DNA from: Kalmusia sp. IMI 367209
Lineage: Eukaryota > Ascomycota > Dothideomycetes > Pleosporales > Didymosphaeriaceae
Direction of reading: 5' to 3'
NCBI GenBank assembly: GCA_027946365.1
Contig: JAPEUQ010000002.1
Location: 3,100,001-3,164,000, forward strand
DNA length: 64,000 nt
Each line of letters opens with the position of its first letter. Positions within the stretch are counted from its first letter, which is position 1. Below, in pieces: positions 22,740 through 31,706 of the stretch. Position numbers and translations under genes: made by a program. Under the pieces are notes generated by a model. That model was given only the letters and a program-made list of their open reading frames with translations, was not told the DNA's origin and did not search any database.

Positions 22740-23158
22740 AAGCTGGTAATAAGAGCGCGGTCTGAGTTGAAACTTTTGTTGGACGTAATAACAAGAGATC
22801 CGGTGGAACACAGCTTTCTCTCATGCAAGACGGCTTCCGTAGATGTTCTAATAAGAAATATAGTCGGGTTGATGCTGTTTCAGTACTGAGCCCGACTATA
22901 GCCGCTCACTCGACGATGCTCCTTCTGTTTCTCCTTCGTTCCTTCCTCTTCTATTTACTCCATGGCTTCCTCGCGTGCTAGCACGCACATAACTTTTCTG
23001 ACGCGCGCCCGTTTTTCACTCTCACAGTCGCTTTCCTCTTGCTCATACTGTGTTCCTAGTCTTCGTCGTCTCTCGTAATCATCCCTTCCTTCATCACATA
23101 TATCACTCGCTCTTTATTCTCGACCATTCTCGCTTCTACTCGTTGTCCTCCCGCTACT
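22740..23158. other. Intergenic region
   Basis: 3' flank of the AA9 gene and pyrimidine-rich promoter of the next gene; a 12-bp near-palindrome gtgctagcacgc occurs at about 22975-22986. No gene seen. Confidence 0.4.
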
Positions 23159-24326
23159 ATGTCCGGTTCTTCGTTTGGGTTGCTACTCGTTTACTGGCTG
23201 TTGCAGCTATTTGCTCCTGCGATAGTCAGCGCGAAAGGCCTGATCGAGGTCGATCATCTCTCTGATCTAGGTGATGAGTACAATTGTCCTGGGTGAGTCC
23301 CTCATTGCTTGGTGATTGCAGAATGACTAAACGATGTAGGGGGAATATTTATTTCGCAGCACACCCAGTGGACGCTTTGCTTTATCAGAACCCTGATCTC
23401 TACCACGACATTCACACATTCAAATGTACCACTTTGGTTGTGTTCACGACTGGTGATCGCGGTTCCAAAGACTTCAATCTCACCTCTTCTTTCGAGCAAG
23501 GCTTGGAAGCAGCATATACCTATATGGCTGGTGCACCAGTTAATGAGACGGGCTGGGACGGCATCAAGGTGAGCTGTCAGGACAAACTCATCACGCTCCG
23601 TTATCCCAAGGATGCGATGGGCTTGTTGATCGTCTGTGAGTGTGATGTACCTGTATGCATGAGCCACGCTTACCTTTCTTAGATCTTCGATTCCCGGACG
23701 GTGCTTCGGACGGACAAGGTTACAAGGAGACCGGCGAAATATCTCTGAAAAAGCTTTATCAAAACCGAATCCAAACCGTCACTTCCCTCGATGGTGAAGC
23801 GACTTATAATCTCAATGGCTTGAAGGATCTAGTTGCCGTGATAATAGAGTGGAAGTCGCCCCGCGCTATCCGCATACTTGATTACAAGACCGCCATTGCT
23901 GGTGATCATGACTACAACAGTGAGCATGCGGATCATTCGGTGTCTGCCCGGATTGTAGCCGATGCGGTAAAGCAGTACAACATCGGATCTAATATGACAG
24001 GGTCAGTGTTTCGCTCATTGATGCATTCAAGCTGACTCATCATCAAAGCTATGCTGGAAACTTGATGCGCAGCTTTGAACCCACTTTACAAACGGGGGAT
24101 CCCGACTTCGAAGTGAAGTCGCGCGCATTCTTCGCGTATGCCAAATTCGACCAAGACATGGTGAGCCAGTTCAACCTATCTACGCATTTCGAGAGCGCTT
24201 CTGACAAGAACCCAGTGCAAGTCGTACAGTCAATGCTTCAAAGACTCGGGTCTTCAGCCCAAAGAGATTCCCGATGATGTCAAGTTCACCGTCGAATACT
24301 TGGATCGCGAGTATTATGTTGTATAA
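23159..24326 (+). CDS. Secreted PIG-L (GlcNAc-PI de-N-acetylase) family protein with altered active-site motif
   Basis: Exons 23159-23292, 23340-23635, 23683-24001, 24049-24160 and 24216-24326 encode 323 aa; introns are 47-55 nt with GT-AG ends. A signal peptide (LLLVYWLLQLFAPAIVSA) precedes GGNIYFAAHPVDALLYQNPDL, the position of the family's AHPDD metal-binding motif, and a distal HADHSVSARIV matches the HPDH zinc motif. The product ends with a Cys-containing tail (MCKSYSQCFKDSG). In this family His and the second Asp hold the metal while the first Asp acts as general base; here that Asp is Val (codon GTG), so ordinary deacetylase activity is doubtful. Secretion and the LmbE fold are inferred; the substrate is unknown. 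Confidence 0.85.
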
Positions 24327-24860
24327 TAGGAAAAGTAGGAAGTGGACGGGCTCAGCGGATCAGTTGACCAAGGCAGCGAACGTTGCGTAGGATTCGCTAT
24401 GCGGTGTTTTGCTGTCTGTAATCTGTTCTTTTTTCCAACAGGTCCTCATCCAACGGATGGGATGTTTACATTTGGAGGGTGGGCTACATTGACTTGCAGA
24501 GAGCATTTACAGGGTACCTAGGGTAGACTACTAGTCATCTAATTCTAGGTCTTTCACCACCTTGGCCAAAGCGTTTGCTCGTCAATAAGAAATGATTAAA
24601 TTCAGGAAATGTTATTTACGGATATGAGTAAACACACGTGCTTCCGTGGAATGCGTGGATGATAGAAACCGCGCTAGCCCTCTTTCGGTAGGGACCGAGC
24701 TTCACAACAACGACTCGGCAGCTGTTTACCTTCACTTGCGCCACTTTGGTTCGTCCCACTCACCTCTTCGAATATGGAGTAACTTCTCCGAAGCTATTTT
24801 GAACTACGGGCATCGCGCCGTAATCCCTACTACTAACAGACCGAATAAACAGACCAAACA
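24327..24860. other. Intergenic region, promoter of MAD1
   Basis: No gene seen; the second half is the MAD1 upstream region, ending aaacaATGG. Confidence 0.4.
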
Positions 24861-27008
24861 ATGGCTTCACGAAAGGTCAACCAGCCGAGCTTTGACTTCT
24901 TCTCGGGAGCCGCCATTGTAGACTCTCCACAGCGGACGCGCGAACCTTTGCGCGAAACTTTCAGGACTACTCTACGAACTTCGCAGAATGCGCCACCGCA
25001 CACCGTCGTCCCGTCGGACACAGTCAACGAGGACCTCCGCGCGCAAATCAATACCCTTCGATACGAGCTCGAAACAGCGAAACAGGAGCAGGAGAAGCTG
25101 AAGCTGGAACACAATGCTGAGATTCGTGAGGCGCAAAACCGCGCGGAAGCAGAATATAGAAAGGCGCAGCAAGCGGAAGCGGCGAGTACCTTAACATCAA
25201 AGAAGTATGAGGTCCTGCAGCGGGAGACGTCAGAGGTACAGGCGCGGAGTGAGAATGAGAGGCAGGATCTACAAAAACGTCTCCAGGCATCGCAGGCCAA
25301 GGCTTCACAACTACAAGAGGATGCCGATGAGGCGAAAGAGGAGTTGGCGTCGACACGGAGGCAGAACGAGCACCAGTACAATACATTGCAGAGGGAATGC
25401 AAGACGCTGAAGGACTCGGTGGAAGACTATAAGGCGAAAGCAGACGAGAAGGCCCACGCGCTACAAATTGCGCAAAGGAAGTTGACGGAGAAAGAGACGG
25501 AGGTGGGAGATTTGGAGGCAGAAGTCCTCCGATTGAAGGCGACATCCGGAGATGCGGAGACGATAGCCGTAATCAAGAAGGACCTGTCTGAGCAAGTGAC
25601 GTATATCAAGAAGCTAGAGACCTTGACTCGCGAGCAGAACAACGAGCTTAAGCAGTATCGCAAGCAACAGAAAGCTATCGAGGTCGTAGAGGAAGAGAAG
25701 AGAACATTGCAAGTCAAGCTGCGTCTAGCGGAAGATCTGCAAAGGCAATTGAACGAGGCAGAAGTCCGCAAGCAGGCACTTGAGGCGGAGAGGGACTCCT
25801 GGACATCGTATCTGGAAAACGAAGCAGAGGGAGACGAACAATTCGAGACCCCAGAGGACCTTGCGCGCGCTTACATTCGTGAGAGGTTCGAGAAGACAGA
25901 TCTCATGAACCGTCTCGGAGAGATTCAGCCCGAGCTTACCGTCAAAGAAGCGAACATACAAGCGCTTGAAGACGAGAAAGCGAAGTTGCAGGCGGAGATC
26001 CAGCAACTCAAAACTTCCACTGCCGCGCCTAATGCAGACGACGTCAAAGCGCGGGCGAGACTAGAGCGTCAGAAGATGCTCGCTACCAAAGAAGTCGAGT
26101 TTCTACGTGCGCAAGTCAAGGCTTTCGATGACGAGGAGCGCGAGATGCACCCAGCAAATTTTGACGCCGCCAAATCGAGTCGCATCAAGGAACTGGAAGA
26201 ACTTGTTGACCAGTACCGCAAAGAGATCGACACCCTCCAAAAAGACCTCCCTACCCCTTCACAACCCTCCACTGTGGGAGTTGGGCAGAAGCGCTCACTC
26301 GACACGGATGAGACCGATGAGCGTGTAGGCGAATTGCGCCGCAAAAACCGTCAACTACAAGACGATAACACCGCCCTGCTAAAGCGGGTCAAGCTCATAG
26401 AATCAGAATACAAAGCGCAGCACTCGCAGCTAAAGAAACTGAAAGAGTCATCAAAGACACGCGTGTTGGAGCTGAAATCCAACCCCACAGCCGACGCCGA
26501 AGCCCTCAAATTAAGCACCGTCCGCACCCTTCGCGAAGCAAACGAACAACTCCTCGCCCAACTTACCGGCACCACGCCCCCCTCTACCGTCCCCCTCGCT
26601 ACCCTTACCTCTGCGCAACACCAACTTGCCGAATCCCAAACCACCATCGCATCTCTCGAGAAAAAAATCAAGCGTCTCAAACAAATCTGGTCTGCCAAGT
26701 CGCTCGAATTCCGTGAAGCCGTCGCCTCCATTCTCGGCTGGAAGATGGATTTCATGCCCAATGGGCGATTCAAGGTGACGTCCATGTTCCGGCTCGAGGA
26801 TGAGGAGGGCGAGCATAGCATTGTGTTTGATGGGGAGAATGGCACGATGAAGGTCAGTGGGGGCGAGCGGAGTGCGTTTGCCGGAGAGATTCGGGATCAG
26901 ATTGTTTATTGGGTGGAGGGAAGGAAGGAGATTCCGTGTTTCTTGGCGGCGTTGACGTTGGAATTCTGGGAGAGGAAGAATGGGGACATGACGACGAGGC
27001 AGCTTTGA
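24861..27008 (+). CDS. MAD1: Spindle assembly checkpoint protein Mad1
   Basis: A single exon of 715 codons. Residues from about 55 to 640 are almost continuous coiled coil rich in Glu, Lys, Gln and Leu, as in Mad1. The C-terminal part carries KKIKRLKQIWSAKSLEF, which includes the RLK motif used to bind Bub1 at kinetochores, then the globular RWD-like end with AVASILGWKMDFMPNGRFKV, TSMFRLED and FLAALTLEFWER. Mad1 holds Mad2 at unattached kinetochores and delays anaphase. Length agrees with fungal Mad1 (about 650-750 aa). The N-terminal ~45 residues are Arg/Thr-rich. The only alternative would be another coiled-coil protein, which the LGWKMDFMPNGR end argues against. Confidence 0.93.
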   Translation: MASRKVNQPSFDFFSGAAIVDSPQRTREPLRETFRTTLRTSQNAPPHTVVPSDTVNEDLRAQINTLRYELETAKQEQEKLKLEHNAEIREAQNRAEAEYRKAQQAEAASTLTSKKYEVLQRETSEVQARSENERQDLQKRLQASQAKASQLQEDADEAKEELASTRRQNEHQYNTLQRECKTLKDSVEDYKAKADEKAHALQIAQRKLTEKETEVGDLEAEVLRLKATSGDAETIAVIKKDLSEQVTYIKKLETLTREQNNELKQYRKQQKAIEVVEEEKRTLQVKLRLAEDLQRQLNEAEVRKQALEAERDSWTSYLENEAEGDEQFETPEDLARAYIRERFEKTDLMNRLGEIQPELTVKEANIQALEDEKAKLQAEIQQLKTSTAAPNADDVKARARLERQKMLATKEVEFLRAQVKAFDDEEREMHPANFDAAKSSRIKELEELVDQYRKEIDTLQKDLPTPSQPSTVGVGQKRSLDTDETDERVGELRRKNRQLQDDNTALLKRVKLIESEYKAQHSQLKKLKESSKTRVLELKSNPTADAEALKLSTVRTLREANEQLLAQLTGTTPPSTVPLATLTSAQHQLAESQTTIASLEKKIKRLKQIWSAKSLEFREAVASILGWKMDFMPNGRFKVTSMFRLEDEEGEHSIVFDGENGTMKVSGGERSAFAGEIRDQIVYWVEGRKEIPCFLAALTLEFWERKNGDMTTRQL

Positions 27009-27436
27009 TCTTGAAACAGAGTTATGGATTCCGAGCTTCGAGCTTTATGGAAGGGTTTGGTGCATGGTTTGGCGTTTCAGGACGATTTGGCATTGGTTGG
27101 CGTTTGACATTTTGGAGGGTGGGAAGTTATTTTGCCAGCATGATCTCTGGTGTGAGGCAAATGTTAGAGTTTTAGACAATGTCAAGCTCAGTCATTGAAA
27201 GCATCAAGTACTCTTTGTTTTGTGCTGTTCATTCATATGATAAACTGATTATCTGAACGCGTAAACTGCTTATAACATGAAGATGGATCGCATCCATGAA
27301 TAATGTTCAGAAGTGAACCATCTAAGACGCCTTTTCCGCAAGTTGGAATCACGCAGCCAATTCGCCAAACGCCTCGCCAAATGATGCAACTTTATCGCGC
27401 CCACCCCGTTCCTGGCAAGTATTGAACCGCAGCGCC
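27009..27436. other. Convergent 3' region MAD1 / RPB5
   Basis: Contains 3' UTRs of two convergent genes, with AT-rich stretches near 27220-27260. No gene seen. Confidence 0.45.
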
Positions 27437-28255
27437 TCATATAGCCCAGCGGTAACTCGCATATCGTCCAGCTGTCTCAGACTTCCTAATGATCTTGACG
27501 ACCTGCCCTCTCCGCAGTCCGTAGTACTTGGCCACCGGATCCGTTACCTGAATACGCGGTAGCTGTGTCTCCTTAAGGCGGTACCGTTTCAGCAACTGCT
27601 GCTTCTCCTCGGTGCTGAGCAGCAAATGTGTAGGCACCAGCTCATGCTTTGTAATGTTGATCTTCAAGTCCTGCTCTAGAAACACCTCAACACCGCCTTT
27701 GGGACCATCGCCCATGCTTGACGCGGCGCGCAAGGCACGCATGGCCATACCGGACAAGGGTTTTATGACAACCATGATGCCGGAGTAGTATTGGTTCGTG
27801 ACCAAGTGTTGAATGAATTGCCTCAGGTCCTTCATGCCCACACTCTCTTCGCTGTTGAACTCGATCCACATGGGGCCGATGGCAGGCTCGGGATTTGGAT
27901 TCTTCGTTGTGGCGGGCGGGGTATATTTGCGGATCATGTCTTCAGAGGGCTGGCAGGAGTAGTTCATAGATGCGCGCCTGCAAGGCGTTAGCCAACTTCA
28001 CCTAGTCCAGCTGGGACCATGGACGCGCCGACGTACATCACATCTCCTGCTTCATTGGTGAACTTTGCGGCAAACTCCGGTAGCTGGATGTCGCATTCTT
28101 CTTGTAATATATCGTACCCCTAGACGTGACCGTCAGCGCTGCATCGCGAATGCGCCTGCGGAGGCACCGACTCTGTCTTTGGCCATCTCCTTTGTGGTGC
28201 GATAGATGCGCCACAGATCGAGTGTCGCCTCCTGCTTTGGGTTTCTCTCGGCCAT
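27437..28255 (-). CDS. RPB5: RNA polymerase I, II and III common subunit Rpb5 (RPABC1)
   Basis: Exons 28255-28172, 28119-28037 and 27977-27437 encode 235 aa; introns are 52 nt (GTCGGT...CTAG) and 59 nt (GTACGT...GCAG). The protein starts MAERNPKQEATLDLWRIYRT, continues AKDRGYDI and LPEFAAKF, then the jaw/assembly domain: MWIEFNSEESVGMKDLRQF, HLVTNQYYSGIMVV, INITKHELVPTHLLL and the invariant end LPRIQVTDPVAKYYGLRRGQ, VVKIIRKSETAGRYASYR. This is a clear Rpb5, shared by all three nuclear RNA polymerases. The largest exon alone lacks the first ~58 residues. It lies head-to-head with PPM1 across 214 bp. Confidence 0.96.
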
Positions 28256-28469
28256 GTTGAGGGCGAGGCGGGGGTCGAAGCAGAGGTGTGGGTGGGAGCA
28301 GTGCGCGAAACAAAGTACAGATGGGTCCGGCGCTCAAAGAAAATCGTCCAAGTCGCGAAGCAGCTCGGTCTTGGCGTGTTGAATTGCGCTTGCCCGCTTG
28401 TGGTGCTAGCGCCAGTGCCCCGCGGTCCGCCCCGCCAAAGCTCACCACCCACGCGACATGATTGCAAAC
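28256..28469. promoter_or_regulatory. Divergent promoter RPB5 / PPM1
   Basis: Only 214 bp lie between the two start codons (28255 minus, 28470 plus). No TATA box is obvious. Shared promoter inferred from spacing. Confidence 0.5.
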
Positions 28470-29565
28470 ATGGCTACCAACGAGATACCGAACCTCAAAA
28501 CCCTCTTAGGTAGCCGTCGGGGAGGTGGTCTGAGAGGTAGAGGACGCGGAAGAGGCGGCTTTGGAGCTTCTCACGAGCAGAGTGAAGCTGTACGCGACAA
28601 TGCGATACGCGGTACGGATCAAGATGCTGCTGGTAGCAGAGTGAGCTGCGTGGAGCTCGGATACCTCGAAGACCCCTATGCGAAGCTCTTCTCTACACAA
28701 CCCTCGACTCGACGATTGCCCCTACTGAACAGAGGTATGTTACCATCCTGATTTTCTGCAAGACAATCGTCTAATAACACGTCTAGGAACCTACGTGCGC
28801 ACTTCTGCAATCGATCAGCTTGTCGACCGCTTCCTCACTACGTCTCCTTCGTCACCCAAGCAGTTCATCTCTCTCGGTGCAGGCACCGACACACGATACT
28901 TTCGGCTCCGAGACAAGTATCCAGATGCTCAGATCGTCTATCATGAGATCGACTTTCCGACAAATACAGCTTCAAAGCTGCGCTCAATACAACGGCATTC
29001 ACAGCTACAGGAGAAAATCGGAGATCCCACGATGGCAATAGGTGCCACACAGACTTCCTACTACAACTCAAGATATAACATCCACGATCTCGACCTCCGG
29101 TCTCTCGCTACCTCGTCGTCCGGAAATCCACCACCCGAACTACCAAATCTTGACCCCTCCGCACCGACCCTCATCCTCTCCGAGATGTGTCTTATATACC
29201 TTCAACCTTCAACCGTCTCGTCCATAATCCAGACATTCCTCAATCACTACCTCAAACTAGGTACACCCGCCTCGTTGATCGTTTACGAACCCATTCTACC
29301 GCACGATGCCTTCGGCCGGACCATGGTATCCAATCTGTCGACACGAAGCATTCAGCTCCCTACGTTGACCGCATACCCCGAGCTCGGTGATCAACGCACG
29401 CGTCTGAGGCAATATGGTTTAGTCAATGGCTGCAAGACAGCAGACACGGACTTTATATGGCGGAGGTGGGTGAGCGAAGAGGAGAAGGAGAGAGTAGCTA
29501 GCTTGGAGATGCTGGACGAACTGGAAGAGCTAGAGCTATTGCTGCGGCATTACTGTGTAGCTTAG
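28470..29565 (+). CDS. PPM1: Leucine carboxyl methyltransferase 1 (PP2A methyltransferase, Ppm1)
   Basis: Methylates the C-terminal Leu of PP2A catalytic subunits, controlling holoenzyme assembly. Exons 28470-28734 and 28788-29565, with a 53-nt phase-1 intron (GTATGT...TCTAG), encode 347 aa; an ATG at 28458 would add four residues. S-adenosylmethionine-binding elements are present: [42 protein letters not shown] and [13 protein letters not shown]. The end has [19 protein letters not shown], and a Glu/Leu-rich tail closes the protein. Residues 16-32 form an Arg-Gly cluster ([17 protein letters not shown]), common at the start of fungal Ppm1 and absent from the human enzyme as I recall it. Confidence 0.93.
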
Positions 29566-29815
29566 GGTTGGAGAGATGGAGACGACGATGGCTTGTTCTC
29601 AAAGGCTTGGGGAGATGTCAAGGAACAAGATGGAGGCTGACGCTTGATGGAATTTCATCATCATACTTGCTGGTACTATTGCTAGGACAGCATTAACACT
29701 GCGATCGGTTCATTGCTGGGTCGTAGAACCATCATCGGGACCTTTACCTACACAAAACATTTTTCCTGCGATTGAGTGATCTTTGAAATTGTTTTATCGA
29801 ATCCATTCCTACGCT

Positions 29816-30959
29816 CTACACTTTTCTCCCGAAGACCCTAAACCTCTTCACTCCACCATCCGGGATAATGACAAGTTTTGCGTGTGTATACGCCCTGCCT
29901 TTGACCTCCTTCAATTCCTCCTTGTACTCATGCTCCTTATCTGGTCCACTCTTCTGTGGCTCCAGTACCTCAACCCAGCCCGCATCCTCGTGTCCCGGCT
30001 CCTTCTCCCCCTCAAATGCGCCCGCAAAAACCTGTACTTTCTGCGGGAAGTTGCCCCTGAAGTGCGCAGTGTCGATGACAATATGATCAACCTCACCCTT
30101 CGCGCCCAACTTGACAATCGTCCAATCAATATGCTCGCCCCGCGTACGCTTTGTTTCCCACCCATCGCCCATGTCCTTTCCACGACCAGGCAGCAGCAGG
30201 TTATCTTTGGTGCCGAAGTGCTGATCTGAGCAAGACACCGCGACACCGCCCATGACCGTAGCGCTAAGCTCGAACACAGCGTCCGAAGACTCAGGGAAGA
30301 CAGGCACAGCAAGCCCATATAGACGGAACCGCGCAATCCCACCGTCGGGGTACATGAGCAACCGCACGTGCGTATACGCCTTCTCCGTCACTTCTTGGAG
30401 CAGCCACCCATGCCTCTGGCTAGGCCCGCACTCCTGCTTCCCGAGGATGGTTTCCCACCCCGCAAAGCCCGGCGCCTTGACTTTCTCCTCGTCAGCCTCG
30501 GACGTGACGAAGCAACCTTCGATCGCGATTTCAGGCGCGTGATTCCCGTTGAAGAAGGCAGTGTCGATTTCTACGCCCGCCACGCGTCCGCTGGCTACGC
30601 CGAGCCGCAGCACGACCCAGTCGGCGGGCTCGGTGTTGTGTCGCCGCGTTTCCCAGCCGTCATACCAGGCACCGGCATGGGTGAAGACGCCAGGTTTGCG
30701 GATCGGGGGCGTGGGTGTGGTGAGGTTGGAGGCGGAAGCGAACCATTCGTCGCTGAAAGAGAGGACTTTTGAGCCAAGGGGTGCAGAAATGAGGTCTAGG
30801 GTATGGAGTCAGTTGACTAGGAGGGTGCAATGGGAGTGGGCAAGTTTTACCTATGTATTTGGATTTGAATGTTGAGTCGATGTCGTCGGCAGGGATGCTC
30901 CGAGCTCGAGAGGTAGCTGTGTCCTGGACCTCATCCGGACCTACGGTGCGGATCTCCAT
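29816..30959 (-). CDS. Allantoicase (allantoate amidinohydrolase)
   Basis: Purine catabolism: converts allantoate to ureidoglycolate and urea. Exons 30959-30851 and 30795-29816 encode 362 aa; the 55-nt intron has GTAAAA...CCTAG ends, phase 1. The two homologous halves of the family are visible. The first has WETRRHNTEPADWVVLRLG, then VAGVEIDTAFFNGNHAPE and YTHVRLLMYPDGGIARFRLY; the second has WETKRTRGEHIDWTIVKLG, then VDHIVIDTAHFRGNFPQ and YTHAKLVIIPDGGVKRFRVF. The start is METRTV-like (MEIRTVGPDEVQD). The length fits fungal Dal2/AlcA. The promoter contains GATA sites and a CGG-N6-CCG palindrome, consistent with nitrogen and uric-acid control. Confidence 0.95.
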
Positions 30960-31706
30960 TGCTGCGGATGAATGTAGTGGACTGTGCAGCAAAAAGAAAG
31001 CAGTTGGGGAGATCTTATGTCGTGCGCCAGGGGAACTTTTGTTCCGTCGATAGGCGTTGGCAAGCAACGGTGGGGTAGTAGCGGGGCAGTAGCACCGGGG
31101 CGCGCCGAAATCCAGCCAGTCACTGGAGAGCACGCGATAGCGGAGGGGATAGTATCGAGTAAGAGAAACAACGAGAGGATGGCGAACATCCAAGCGTTAC
31201 AAACGTAATAGGAATACAGGGGGACATGGAATGTTGAGGAAGAATACATTGTAATCTAGGTAGCCAGGAGTCGTTCGAGGGCCATTGCCAACAGCACCCA
31301 ATGCAACTTTTAAAGATGAAGACAAATGAGACGATACCTGAAAGAAACCATGCGCCGTGCTATGATGATGATGATGTCCTACGCTCAATTTTCAAAATGC
31401 AAAAGTCGTTCTGTCTAACCACACTTTCGCGCGTATTCACATTGCGATCTGATATTGTAAACAGGGCATATGGTGCCAGCAGAGCGGATTGTGTATAATG
31501 GGTCAGAATCGCATGCAGATTCGGGACCCTAGCGTTTCAGTACTATAGATCGAGTCGAGCTGTGTCTCTTTTGGCCCATGCGCGGTCGCTCGCTCAAACA
31601 GCGGCGGACTCGACGCATGTGGTGCGCTTGTACTGTGTACACCGTCATCCTAGGCCCAAGATGTTAGCAGGCCATTTGTAACACCAAATGTGGCCTTGGT
31701 CGGTTT
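30960..31706. other. Allantoicase promoter and 3' flank of the ankyrin/DIL gene
   Basis: No coding frame supported. A TGA-triplet run (atgatgatgatg) sits at about 31362-31377. Confidence 0.4.
31048..31140 (-). promoter_or_regulatory. Candidate UaY and AreA sites of allantoicase
   Basis: CGG-N6-CCG at 31096-31107 (followed by A, as in the Aspergillus UaY consensus TCGG-N6-CCGA, with C instead of the first T) is 137 bp upstream of the ATG. HGATAR motifs (CGATAG) lie at 31048-31053 and 31135-31140, matching the AreA/GATA consensus. Such sites also occur by chance, so this is supported mainly by the gene's pathway. Confidence 0.45.
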
